Source of the DNA: Candidatus Hadersleviella danica
GTDB lineage: Bacteria > Chloroflexota > Anaerolineae > Promineifilales > Promineifilaceae
Assembly: GCA_016711405.1 (NCBI GenBank)
Contig: JADJSZ010000050.1
Location: 1-64,000 of the forward strand
Direction: 5' to 3'
DNA length: 64,000 nucleotides
Part shown: positions 1 through 8,269 of the stretch, in pieces
Position numbering within the stretch: position 1 is the first letter of the stretch
Layout: each line of letters opens with the position of its first letter
The notes under the pieces: model-generated
Told to the model about the DNA's origin: nothing
Databases searched by the model: none
What the model saw: the letters and a program-made list of their open reading frames with translations, nothing else
Translations under genes and position numbers: made by a program

Positions 1-147
1 AGAAGTGTTATGCGTGTAATCCACATGCTCACCGAACCCGTGCTAGAGCCGCTTCGTCGCCTCATCCCCCCTGCGGGCGGGTTAGATTTCAGCCCGCTCA
101 TCGCTTTTCTCATCATCCGCGCTATTCAGATGGCTCTGACAGCGTAA
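1..147 (+). CDS. YggT family membrane protein, 3' end only
   Basis: The window opens inside this gene. Frame 1 is open from base 1 to a TAA at 145-147 and gives the last 48 residues. These contain the conserved YggT C-terminal signature: LTEPVLEPLRRLIPPAGG followed by LDFSPLIAF and a closing hydrophobic helix. YggT proteins are small integral membrane proteins, often encoded near cell-division or PLP-homeostasis genes, and their biochemical role is unsettled. The upstream context lies outside the window. A GATAGAG hairpin array starts directly after the stop codon. Family assignment is from the motif; function is not inferred. Confidence 0.8.
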   Translation, partial: RSVMRVIHMLTEPVLEPLRRLIPPAGGLDFSPLIAFLIIRAIQMALTA

Positions 148-148
148 A

Positions 149-233
149 GATAGAGATGGGAGATAGAGATAGAGGAAACACGATTAGCCACCCAATTATG
201 TCTCCTCTATCTCTATCTCTACACTCTATCTCC
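149..233. repeat. Intergenic hairpin array, word GATAGAG
   Basis: The left arm (149-176) repeats GATAGAG and the right arm (204-233) repeats its complement CTCTATC with about 7-bp spacing. The arms can pair over most of their length. The array lies between the convergent YggT and solute-binding genes, so it may act as a bidirectional 3'-end structure. The same word recurs at 31380-31467 and weakly at 14638-14692. Confidence 0.85.
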
Positions 234-237
234 CTTG

Positions 238-2642
238 CTATTCCGCATTTTTAGTGAGGGTGGTGTAGTGCAACAGACCAAGCGCATCTATGCCTGCGCT
301 TTGCACTTTGGGCAGGGAAACGGCCGTGCGCACCTCTTGGGTCAGGTCGAGCGTAGGCACTTCTTCCGCCCACAGGGTTTGGATTTCCCCGTAGATGGCC
401 AAACGGCCGTTTAAGTCATTGGGGTCCACGGCCGCCAACGAATCCAACAACGTCGTCATGGCGGGGCTGGTGTAGTTGGAGCAGAGCGTCTCCGTGTTGT
501 AGACGAAGAAGTTGAGCCAATGCGTCGCATCGAGATAGTAGGGCGGCTGACCACTGGGGGGCCATCCCAAAATAAAAGCAGGCGATTGGCAGGTTGAGCT
601 TTGCTGGCGGAAATCATCATAAGGCGCACCTTGCAACGTGACGCGAAAGACGTTGGTTTCCTCGAGTTGTTGCTTGATGAGATTGGCGTATTCCGCTTCG
701 CGGGTGGAGTAACGGCCGTCGCTGACATAAGCAATCGTAATAGCCAATGGTGTTTCGGGAGTGTAACCCGCAAAACTGAGCAATTCCCGCGCCCGCTCTA
801 AATCGCGGATGGGTTCGGCGGGAATGTGGCCGGGCACACTATCGGGTACGGGGCTGTAGAGCGGCAGGCGTGCGCCTTGGAACAGAGCGGCCAACGCTTC
901 GCGGTCGAGAGCCAGCCCCGCCGCTTGGCGCACTTGCGGGAAAGTCCACGGTGGGGTGAGGTGTTCAAAGACGAGGTAGCTCTTAAAATAGTGGGGGATG
1001 GCCAACTGCGGAACCCCCCTTGGCCATTCAGGGCGATAACATCGGCCGCGCCCAACCCCACCCACGCCAAATCAATCGAGCCAGTTTCCACGGCCGAGCG
1101 CAATTCAGCGGCCGATTCGTAAAAGCGCACCTGAATGTTCTCAAACGCCAACGGGGTCGCGCTCCACTGCGGATTGGCCTCCAAGCGCACAAACTCCCCC
1201 TGCCGCTGTTCGGTGATGAGATACGGGCCGAGGCCGCCACAACTGCTGGCGGGCGCGGCCGTGGCGGGGAAGCAATTTTGGCTGATGATGTAATAGGCAG
1301 GTGTGGCCAACACGCTCAGAAAATGGGGCGCGGGTTCACTCAGCACAATTTTAATGGTCAGCGGGTCAATCACTTGCACCGCGTCATCGTCGGCAAAGCC
1401 ATCCACATTGGTATCTTTGAGATAGGCGTTGACCAAAAAATTGCCCAAACGGGCGGCGCGATTGAGCGACCATTTGACATCTTCGGCGGTGAATTCGCGG
1501 CCGTCGGGGAAAACCAGCCCCGAGCGCAGGCGGAAGGTGTACTCGAGCTTATCGGCCGAAATGGTGGGCAATTCGGTGGCCAGCACGGGGATGAGTTGGC
1601 TGGCCGTGTCATACATGACCAGCCCCGTCATCGTGTTGAGCTTCAGTTCCCAGCCAATGGGGTCGGGGTTGGCGGCGGGGTCTAAATCCACCGAGGTGGC
1701 CACCATGCCCAACACAAACTCTTGCGCCAACGTGCCAATGAGCGACTCGCCCGCCACCAACCGCTCGGTGGTCTCTTGTTCCACCAACCATGTACGGGTC
1801 AGCCGTTGCATCGTGCCATCTTCTTGGGCTTGGGTGATGGCTTCGTTGAGGAATTCGAGCAGGGCACTATTTTCGGCCGCCACGGCCAGCCCATAGCTTC
1901 GGCTGGCCAGCCACGCCTCGGAGCCAGTGCCACCCACAATTTTCAGTTGTTGGTAATAGGTGGTGGTGTACTGCTCGGCATCTTCGCTGTCCAAAATCAG
2001 GGCATCTACCTCGCGGTCTATGAGGGCTTGCAGGGCGGGGATGACGGCCGTGTAGCGCACCAACTGCTCCTCGGCCAAGCCCAATTCGGTGCGGGCGGTT
2101 TGCTCGCTGAGGCTTTCGGCCAGCACGCCAACAGGCACAGCGGCCGTCAGGGCGGCGGCCGAGGTCAGCGTTTGTTCGTTGGCCCGCACAACAATGACTT
2201 GCCCCACTTGCAGGTAGGGCACGGTGTAGACGATGCCCGCTGGGGGTGGCTCGCTAATGACAATGGCGGACATGGCCGCATCAAACTCCCCTTGGGCAAT
2301 GCTCTCGAAAATGCCTTGGTTGCTGGTGACGACGAATTCGTAATCGAAGCTTTGTTGGGCGGCCAAGTTGGCCATCACGTCGGGGTCAAAGCCTTGGACA
2401 CGGCCGAATTCGTCTATGGCGGCAAACACGGGGTTGCGGGCAGGCGCATCGATGGCGATGGTGATAAATTCGATTTCGTCGGCCGTGGCGGGAAAGGGGA
2501 TGGGGGTAGGGGTGGCGGTCTCTTGTGGGGTGGGAGTCGCCGTGGGCACAGCCACTGTGGGGGTGGCCTCGGGCGGGGTGGCACAAGCCACGGCCGTCCA
2601 CAGGCTCAATAAGAAAACTCCCCAAAATAAGCGTTGTTTCAT
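238..2642 (-). CDS. Fused SBP_bac_3/SBP_bac_5 solute-binding lipoprotein (frameshifted)
   Basis: Predicted lipid-anchored ABC-transporter receptor of about 801 residues. The N-terminus is a lipoprotein signal ending in TAVAC, followed by a Pro/Thr linker. Residues about 55-290 resemble an amino-acid-type binding domain (SBP_bac_3), with motifs such as GFDPDVMANL and FDAAMSAIVISEPP. From about residue 300 a peptide/nickel-type domain (SBP_bac_5) follows, with LKLNTMTGLVMYD and GREFTAEDVKWSLNRA. The frame breaks in the six-base G run (reading strand) at 1014-1019: 798-2642 encodes the N-terminal part and the C-terminal part continues to 238. Adding one G restores one frame of 802 codons. No permease or ATPase gene is adjacent. 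Two receptor types in one chain is unusual; the ligand is unknown. Confidence 0.8.
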
Positions 2643-2650
2643 ACAGCCTC

Positions 2651-2880
2651 TTACTGGTTATTGGTTATTGGTTATTTGTTACGGGTGTGTTTCATATGAG
2701 TTGAGAATCGCTTATAAGAGAGTCTTTTTGACGAATTACGAATTTGGAATTCGTGTCCTAATTTTTTACCTGCTTCAACTGAAATGAAATACACCCATTG
2801 GTTACTCGTTACTGGTTATTGGTTACTTATAAGTTGCCCATACCCAATAACCAATAACGAATAACCAGTAACCAATAACT
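2651..2880. repeat. Heptad array TTATTGG/CCAATAA, interrupted by a MITE-like element
   Basis: A 7-bp array (2651-2682) lies just after the start of the solute-binding gene. A 114-bp inverted-repeat element interrupts it, and the array resumes at 2797-2829 with TTATTGG-type heptads and at 2843-2880 with their reverse complement. The right arm contains the TAG stop codon of the flavin oxidoreductase. The same word is found at 8270, 9944, 14794, 31191 and about 53250. Confidence 0.9.
2683..2796. mobile_element. MITE-like element, GGGTGT terminal repeats, copy 1
   Basis: 114 bp with imperfect terminal inverted repeats. The left end reads GGGTGTGTTTCATATGAGTT and the right end, inverted, reads GGGTGTATTTCATTTCAGTT. 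There is no coding capacity. It sits inside a TTATTGG heptad array. Related copies lie at 8312-8444 and 38180-38312. No convincing target duplication is visible here. Confidence 0.7.
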
Positions 2881-4216
2881 ATTTTTGCGGCAACGCCGAG
2901 GCGGGGGGGAGGTGGTAGGGGTCGGGGGTGCGGCGCAGGGCACGGCCGAGCGATTGCCCCAAACCCGAGCCGAGCATCTTAATCATCTGCGGCGGGGCAG
3001 TCCAGCCCACGGGGTCGGGCATTTGGCGAATCACATTGGCCGCAAAGTTGTGCTGGTAGATGGGGCTGGTGAGCACCCAGCGCAAGACTGTTTTGGCAAT
3101 GAACGTGGGTGGAATGTCGTAAATCTCGCGCTTGACGCGCCCCATGGTGGCATCGAACATCGGCCGTAGGGCGGCGTAAATGCGACGGCCGTACGCCTCT
3201 TGTGCCTCTTCGAGCGTTTTTTGGCCCGCTTTCCACGCCGCCAACTCCTCCGCTAAAAATTTGCTGGAGAGCAACGTGTCGTAAATGCCTTGCGCGTCGA
3301 GCGAATCTTTTTGATGGTACGCATCGCCCACCAACGCCCAGCCGAAACCAGTGGGTTGGCGGAACAAATTGCCAATGCGCTTCATACCGCTCAGTTTGCT
3401 CACTTGTGCCGCTTTGGAGAGCCGCCGCCAGACATGGGGTTGGCGTTGGAGCAGTTGCAGGTACATGCTCTGCACCTCACCTGCGGCGGGGTCGTATAAG
3501 CCCGCTTGCCCTTGGGCTATCACGGCCGTTTGCCCATCGGCCGTGGGCATGAACACATAGCTAAAGCCATCCACCGAGGTGTGAATGTGCGCCAACGGTT
3601 CGCCTGAGGCATCGTAGGGGGCGACGTTTTCCCAGAAGGCGTAGTAGAGCGTCGTGTCTACGTCGGTGCGTTGGTGAATGACGGCCGCTTCTACTTTGCT
3701 GGCTACGGTGCTGTAACGGCCATCTGCCCCAACCACGAGGGCGGCCGTGAAGGTTTGCGCCGCTTGCTGGGGGTGCCGCCCCTCAATGCCAACCACCCGC
3801 CCTGTTTCGTCGCGCACCAAATCGGTGACGGCGAAGTTTTCGAGGGCGGTGACGGTGGGGAAGCGGCCGAGGTTGCGCCACAAGGCGGTGTCGAAACGGC
3901 CGCGTTCGGCCGTGTACATATAATCGCGCCCTGCACTGGTCTGCATGTAAAAGGGCACGCGGAAATAATTCTTAAACTCCAGCACAAAGCGATTCATGCG
4001 GGGGGTGTTGCGGGCATATTCGCTTTCTTGCGCCCCAATCTCATCTAATAGCCCAAGGGTGTGGGGCAAGATGAAGGGTGTGGAAACGGCGGGTACACTC
4101 GGGAATTCACTGCGTTCAACAATGAGCGTCTTGAGACCGCTCTGGCCGAGCCGTGCCGCAAGGCTGGCTCCACCGGGACGGCCGCCGACAATAATCACAT
4201 CGTAATCTGGAAACAT
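2879..4216 (-). CDS. FAD-dependent oxidoreductase, geranylgeranyl-reductase-like
   Basis: A 445-residue flavoprotein of the NAD(P)/FAD-dependent oxidoreductase superfamily (geranylgeranyl reductase/PHBH fold). The N-terminal dinucleotide-binding motif is VIIVGGRPGGASLAARLG at about residues 7-24, with a Gly substitution in the usual GxGxxG, followed by the acidic end of strand 2 (TLIVERSEF). The second FAD motif, GWALVGDAYHQKDSLDAQGI, lies near residue 290. The length is normal for the family. Such enzymes reduce isoprenoid chains or hydroxylate aromatic compounds; no neighbouring pathway gene narrows the substrate. Its stop codon lies in the adjacent heptad array. Confidence 0.8.
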   Translation of the reverse strand: MFPDYDVIIVGGRPGGASLAARLGQSGLKTLIVERSEFPSVPAVSTPFILPHTLGLLDEIGAQESEYARNTPRMNRFVLEFKNYFRVPFYMQTSAGRDYMYTAERGRFDTALWRNLGRFPTVTALENFAVTDLVRDETGRVVGIEGRHPQQAAQTFTAALVVGADGRYSTVASKVEAAVIHQRTDVDTTLYYAFWENVAPYDASGEPLAHIHTSVDGFSYVFMPTADGQTAVIAQGQAGLYDPAAGEVQSMYLQLLQRQPHVWRRLSKAAQVSKLSGMKRIGNLFRQPTGFGWALVGDAYHQKDSLDAQGIYDTLLSSKFLAEELAAWKAGQKTLEEAQEAYGRRIYAALRPMFDATMGRVKREIYDIPPTFIAKTVLRWVLTSPIYQHNFAANVIRQMPDPVGWTAPPQMIKMLGSGLGQSLGRALRRTPDPYHLPPASALPQK

Positions 4217-4313
4217 CTGGGTTACTCGTTAAGGGTTACTGTCTATTCGTTTCTCATTTGGCATGAGTGGGCTATGATAGCCAGTGTATAAGGTGTGTAC
4301 AAGTTACCAATTA

Positions 4314-4385
4314 TGAATGATGAGTGGTGAATTGTTAATGGTGAATGGTCAATCAGGCACAATTCACCATTAAACATTCACAATT
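4314..4385. repeat. Heptad hairpin array, word TGAATGG
   Basis: Six heptads of the TGAATGG type (4314-4355), then after two bases four heptads of the complementary CACAATT/CACCATT type (4358-4385). The arms can pair. It lies between the divergent oxidoreductase and esterase-fold genes, directly upstream of a second array made of a different word. Confidence 0.85.
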
Positions 4386-4419
4386 CGGTTCGCCTCTTTC
4401 GTTTTTGGTCATCGGTTTT

Positions 4420-4482
4420 GTTACAAGTTGCAGGTTACAAGTTACAGGTGATAAGCGACTTGTAACTTGTAACCTGTAACCC
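4420..4482. repeat. Heptad hairpin array in unbroken register, word GTTACAA
   Basis: Nine consecutive 7-bp units fill 4420-4482 without a register break. The first four follow GTTACAA/GTTACAG and the last four are their complements (GTAACTT, GTAACCT). The centre of symmetry is itself inside the register. This is the clearest example of the array class in the window. Confidence 0.95.
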
Positions 4483-4528
4483 AGTTCATGGCGAAAAACC
4501 CACAACACCAACCAAATTCCAATTCCCC

Positions 4529-5791
4529 ATGCGCTCTTTTCTTCTCCTGTTGCTCCTCTTTCTGGCATCTTGCCAAGCGGCTGATGTGATGTTGCCCTTG
4601 TTGGGCACGCCCACGGCCGTGCCCAGCCCAGCGCCTAGCCCCACGGCTGTTGGGCTGGCCACCCCCTTGCCCTACAGCCAAGCGGGGTTTGCGGCGTTCA
4701 TCGGCCGTGCCACCGCCAGCCGAAACGCCGACAGGCAACGCCTCGTCAATGATTATGTGGCGGGGTTGCCCCAACACCCCTTGGCCAGCGAAGGGCAGGC
4801 CGCCTTTTTATGGCGCGGCGCGGCGCAAAGTGTCGCTTTGTTGGGGGATATGAACAGTTGGCAACCCGAATTGGCATGGCCGCTGACCCGTTTTGAGGAT
4901 ACCGACACATGGTATGTGCAGGTGGAAATCCCTGCGGGGGCGCGGCTCGATTATGTGTTTTGGGTGGATGGCCAGCGGGAGGTTCTCGACCCGCTCAACC
5001 CAACGACCCATTTGCGCCCCGCAGGCCCCCGCTCGGAACTGGCCATGCCCGAATATGTGCCGCCCGCCGAGCTAACGGCCGACCGCACGGCCGCCCCCCG
5101 TGGCACCCTCACCCCACACACGCTGGAGAGCGAAGCCTTGGGGCAGACGCGCACCTTTTTTGTGTACCAACCCGCCGAGTCAGCGGCCAGCGGCCGTTAC
5201 CCCACACTTTATGTCAATGATGGCTCCGATTATCTCTCGGTGGTGCAAGCGCCGAGCTTGCTCGATTGGCTGATAGCCACGGGGGAAATTGAACCTGTGG
5301 TGGTGGTATTTGTGCCGCCCATTGCCCGCACGGCCGAGTATGACCAGAACGAGGCGTATGCCATTTTTATGGCGCAAGAACTGGTGCCGTTTATCCAACA
5401 AACGTATGGCACGGAGCTTGCGCCGGGGCGCACGGCCGTGTTGGGGGTGGGGCTGGGCGGCTTGCAGGCTGTGCAAACGGCCGTGCAATTCCCCGAAACG
5501 CTGGGGTTGGTGGCGGCTCATTCGGCCGATTTAGCCCGCAACGATGAGGTGCTGACCCGCCGTTTGCGCTTGCAAGCAACGCTCCCGTTGCGGTTTCATT
5601 TGGTGGTGGGGCAGTTTGAGACGGATGTAGACGGCCGTGATGTGCTGTTGGCCAATCAACGCTTTGCCAGTTTGCTGGCCGAAAAAGGGTATGTCCACAC
5701 CTACCATGAATTGCCCCAAGGGGCGAGTTGGGGTTTGTGGGAAGCCCAGTTTGGGCAAGCCCTGCGCCTCTTTTTCCCTGCCCTGCAATAG
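4529..5791 (+). CDS. Esterase-fold lipoprotein with N-terminal E-set domain, catalytic residues lost
   Basis: A 420-residue exported lipoprotein; the signal ends in the lipobox LASC. Residues about 85-165 resemble a CBM48/E-set module (VALLGDMNSWQP, YVFWVDGQREVLDPLNP). Residues about 190-420 match the enterochelin-esterase/esterase-D alpha/beta-hydrolase fold (RTFFVYQP, YPTLYVNDGSDYL). The nucleophile elbow, normally GxSxGG, reads GVGLGG, so Gly308 replaces the serine. The C-terminal histidine of the usual GGHxW motif is also missing: the sequence is QGASW, with Ala399 at that position. It is therefore probably a pseudoenzyme, perhaps carbohydrate- or ligand-binding. The frame is intact, so this is not an indel effect. 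No clear ribosome-binding site precedes the ATG. Confidence 0.75.
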   Translation: MRSFLLLLLLFLASCQAADVMLPLLGTPTAVPSPAPSPTAVGLATPLPYSQAGFAAFIGRATASRNADRQRLVNDYVAGLPQHPLASEGQAAFLWRGAAQSVALLGDMNSWQPELAWPLTRFEDTDTWYVQVEIPAGARLDYVFWVDGQREVLDPLNPTTHLRPAGPRSELAMPEYVPPAELTADRTAAPRGTLTPHTLESEALGQTRTFFVYQPAESAASGRYPTLYVNDGSDYLSVVQAPSLLDWLIATGEIEPVVVVFVPPIARTAEYDQNEAYAIFMAQELVPFIQQTYGTELAPGRTAVLGVGLGGLQAVQTAVQFPETLGLVAAHSADLARNDEVLTRRLRLQATLPLRFHLVVGQFETDVDGRDVLLANQRFASLLAEKGYVHTYHELPQGASWGLWEAQFGQALRLFFPALQ

Positions 5792-6135
5792 TTAAGAGAG
5801 GGGTCATGGCGCAGGATGCGACAATATAATTTTCCAGCATATAACCCCATTAGCCCGGTTGAACCGAACCCTTAGTTGCGTCATAATATCCATATTGCGC
5901 ACCCAATTAACTTTTGGTGTTAAAAAACAGCCTGCACTATCCAAACCACACCATTTTTTGTTAATATGCCTGCCAATGTTTGGCCACGGCCGTATAGAGA
6001 GGGTGTATCAGTTTACGGGTATATTGGTATCTTAAAATATACCAGTACACTAATAAACCCAAAAAAGTATTACCCCAGAACCCGCCCGTTCTGTTTCTTA
6101 CTTGCCCACTATCTTTTTGAAAAGGAGTTTTACCC
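5792..6135. other. 344-bp intergenic region upstream of pcs
   Basis: Contains AT-richer unique sequence without a recognisable terminator, then the octad array 6003-6060, then a Shine-Dalgarno sequence (AAAGGAG at about 6120-6126) nine bases before the pcs ATG. No small ORF with coding character was seen on either strand. Confidence 0.6.
6003..6060. repeat. Octad hairpin array, word GTATATTG
   Basis: Seven 8-bp units in continuous register (6003-6058). The first four follow GTGTATTG and the last three its reverse complement, such as CAGTACAC. It lies about 75 bp upstream of pcs. The same 8-bp word family recurs at 7167, 10590, 31219 and 59238. Confidence 0.9.
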
Positions 6136-6897
6136 ATGACCGATATTTACCCCCTTCTGCCCAGCAAACGGGAAAAAGCCCTTGCGTGGAGCGTTCATTT
6201 CTTTACCGCCACTGGCGCCATGTGGGGTCTGCTCGGCCTCATCGCCATTATGCAACAGCAGTGGAAAGCTGTTTTCCTCTGGTTCATCGTCGCTAGTTTT
6301 GTAGATGGGGTGGATGGCCTGCTGGCTCGTCGCTTCAAAGTTAAAGGGGTTTTGCCCGATTTTGATGGGGCACTGCTCGACAACATTCTCGATTACCTGA
6401 CCTATGTGATTTTGCCCGCCCTGTTTTTATACAACATGGAAGGGCTGTTGCCACGGGGTTGGGAACTGTTTGCGGCCGGGTTGGTGGCCATGACCTCCAC
6501 CTACCAATTTTGCCAATCGGATGCCAAAACGGATGACCACACCTTCAAGGGCTTTCCTTCTTACTGGAATGTGGTCGCTTTTTACCTGTTCACGATGGGT
6601 GCCAATCCGTGGGTGAACTTAGCCATTTTGGTGGTGCTGGGGATTTTGGTTTTTGTGCCTGTTAAATATGCGTACCCCTCGCGCATGGTGCGCTACCAGC
6701 AACCGACGGTGGCTTTGGCCGTGGTGTGGTCGCTCATGGTGCTGGCCATTTTGTTCCTCATGCCCAGCCAACCGCTGTGGCTGGTGTATGCCTCGCTCTT
6801 CTTCCCCATTTATTATGTGGGCATCAGCTTATTTATGATGTGGGAAGATAAGCAGAAGCAGAAACCTGTGCGGCTGGGGAGAGTGGCGGGGGATTAG
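6136..6897 (+). CDS. pcs: Phosphatidylcholine synthase (CDP-alcohol phosphatidyltransferase family)
   Basis: A 253-residue polytopic membrane protein with about eight hydrophobic segments. The CDP-alcohol phosphotransferase signature is complete: DGLLAR, then G-A-L-L-D-N-I-L-D, which matches DGxxAR...GxxxDxxxD near residues 58-85. The motif KGFPSYWNVVAFYLF (about 135-149) is characteristic of the bacterial Pcs subfamily, which condenses CDP-diacylglycerol with choline to form phosphatidylcholine and CMP. The length is typical for Pcs. A good Shine-Dalgarno sequence (AAAGGAG) supports the ATG. A rho-independent terminator follows at 6926. No choline transporter is adjacent, so the choline source is unknown. 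Confidence 0.8.
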   Translation: MTDIYPLLPSKREKALAWSVHFFTATGAMWGLLGLIAIMQQQWKAVFLWFIVASFVDGVDGLLARRFKVKGVLPDFDGALLDNILDYLTYVILPALFLYNMEGLLPRGWELFAAGLVAMTSTYQFCQSDAKTDDHTFKGFPSYWNVVAFYLFTMGANPWVNLAILVVLGILVFVPVKYAYPSRMVRYQQPTVALAVVWSLMVLAILFLMPSQPLWLVYASLFFPIYYVGISLFMMWEDKQKQKPVRLGRVAGD

Positions 6898-6925
6898 TGG
6901 TTTAGAAGATTGTCCCGTTTTGATT

Positions 6926-6958
6926 AGCCCTTTTGCGTTATCGCAGAAGGGCTTTTTT
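6926..6958 (+). terminator. Rho-independent terminator after pcs
   Basis: AGCCCTT and AAGGGCT form the base of a stem, with TTGCG/CGCAG pairing imperfectly above it. A run of six T follows directly. It lies 29 bp after the pcs stop codon. Confidence 0.85.
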
Positions 6959-7020
6959 GTGGGCGTTTTTGCCTACCTGACCCTGATTGACTGATAAGTC
7001 TTTGTTTTAGCTTTTTAAAA

Positions 7021-7091
7021 AACCGCGGAGAGCGCAGAGGGCGCGGAGTTTTCTCTGGGAATTCCTCTGCGTTCTCCGCGCCTCCGCGGTT
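7021..7091. repeat. GC-rich intergenic hairpin repeat
   Basis: The arms AACCGCGGAG...GCGCAGAGG and CCTCTGCG...CTCCGCGGTT are near-complementary over about 28 bp around a short AT-rich loop. Repeats of this 'CTCCGCGGTT' type are dispersed in many environmental bacterial genomes; only one copy is present here. Confidence 0.7.
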
Positions 7092-7166
7092 CAATCAGTC
7101 ACCTGACCTTGTAACATTCTCCTAATAACTAACGGCCGTGGATTCGAGTATCATGGAGGCGTAAAA

Positions 7167-7222
7167 GTTTATTAGTATAGGCGTGTATTCCAATACACCA
7201 GTAAACCATTACACCTATACCC
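7167..7222. repeat. Octad hairpin array, word GTGTATTG
   Basis: Seven 8-bp units in perfect register; the palindrome centre falls exactly between GTGTATTC and CAATACAC at 7090/7091+100, that is 7190/7191. It lies about 45 bp upstream of msrP. Confidence 0.92.
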
Positions 7223-7268
7223 AAAACAAGACATCGCTCGTCCCCCTAACCTAGCTGGAGAAATTATC

Positions 7269-8264
7269 ATGCTCTTCCAATTAAAAAAACGCTCACGCAC
7301 CATTCCTTCGTCTGAAATTACGCCCGAACACATCTATTTATCCCGCCGGCAATTTATGGCGGGCGCGGCCGTGCTAACGGCCAGCACCGCCTTGGCCGCT
7401 TGCGCCGCGCCCAGCACAGAGGTGGTGGAGACGGCCGTCCCTCCCACTCTGGCTCCCGGTGCGCCCACGGCCGCGCCTCCCCAAAGCCAAGCCACGGCCG
7501 ATGAACTCGGTGCCCCCCTGACCGATTACGACACCATCACCACCTACAACAACTACTACGAATTTTCGATAGACAAAGGGGAAGTTGCCCCCCTTGCCCA
7601 AGGTTTTCGCACCAACCCGTGGCAAATCGAAGTGGGCGGCATGGTTAACAAGCCGGGCATTTACGACATGGACGATTTGCGGGGCAAATTTGACCAAGAG
7701 GAGCGCATTTACCGCCTGCGTTGTGTGGAGGCGTGGTCAATGGTCATTCCGTGGAATGGCTTTTCGCTGGCCAAACTATTGGCCGAAGTGGAACCCACGG
7801 CCGAGGCTCGCTACGTGCGCTTCGAGACGTTGCTCGACCCCGAGCAAATGCCCGGCCAAAAAAGCCGTTGGTACAGTTGGCCCTATGTTGAAGGGTTGCG
7901 CCTTGATGAAGCGATGCACGATTTGACCCTGCTGGCCACGGGGTTATATGGCCGTGATTTGGCTCCCCAAAATGGTGCCCCCATTCGCCTCGTCGTGCCG
8001 TGGAAATATGGCTTCAAAAGCATCAAATCCATTGTCAAAATCGAACTGACCAACGTCATGCCCACTTCGTTGTGGATGGATGCCGCGCCCAATGAGTATG
8101 GCTTCTACGCCAACGTCAACCCCGAGGTCTCCCATCCCCGCTGGTCCCAATCCACCGAACGGCGCATTGGCGAATTCAGCCGGCGCGAAACGCTCAAATT
8201 CAACGGCTACGAAGAAGAAGTCGCCCACCTCTACGCCGACATGGATTTGCGGAAGCATTTCTAA
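7269..8264 (+). CDS. msrP: Protein-methionine-sulfoxide reductase catalytic subunit MsrP
   Basis: A 331-residue molybdopterin enzyme of the sulfite-oxidase fold (formerly YedY) that reduces oxidised methionine in exported proteins. The N-terminus has a Tat signal (SRRQFMAG) and a following LAAC that could be lipidated. Cys152 in the motif YRLRCVEAWSM is the expected Mo ligand. The C-terminal motif VNPEVSHPRWSQSTERRIGE is typical of MsrP. The gene is followed by msrQ in the usual order; the 220-bp gap between them is filled by a heptad array with a MITE-like insertion. The length matches the family. Confidence 0.93.
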   Translation: MLFQLKKRSRTIPSSEITPEHIYLSRRQFMAGAAVLTASTALAACAAPSTEVVETAVPPTLAPGAPTAAPPQSQATADELGAPLTDYDTITTYNNYYEFSIDKGEVAPLAQGFRTNPWQIEVGGMVNKPGIYDMDDLRGKFDQEERIYRLRCVEAWSMVIPWNGFSLAKLLAEVEPTAEARYVRFETLLDPEQMPGQKSRWYSWPYVEGLRLDEAMHDLTLLATGLYGRDLAPQNGAPIRLVVPWKYGFKSIKSIVKIELTNVMPTSLWMDAAPNEYGFYANVNPEVSHPRWSQSTERRIGEFSRRETLKFNGYEEEVAHLYADMDLRKHF

Positions 8265-8269
8265 AGACA

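Larger units (their letters stand above)
6959..7268. other. Intergenic region upstream of msrP
   Basis: Beyond the pcs terminator this holds a long GC-rich hairpin repeat (7021-7091), an ACGGCCGT site near 7132 and an octad array (7167-7222). A weak ribosome-binding site (TGGAG, about 7255) precedes the msrP ATG. No gene seen. Confidence 0.6.

Noticed and set aside
1020..1685. 221-codon + strand frame opposite the solute-binding gene
   Set aside because: It is antisense to conserved SBP domains and shows only Gly/His/Arg-rich shadow composition.
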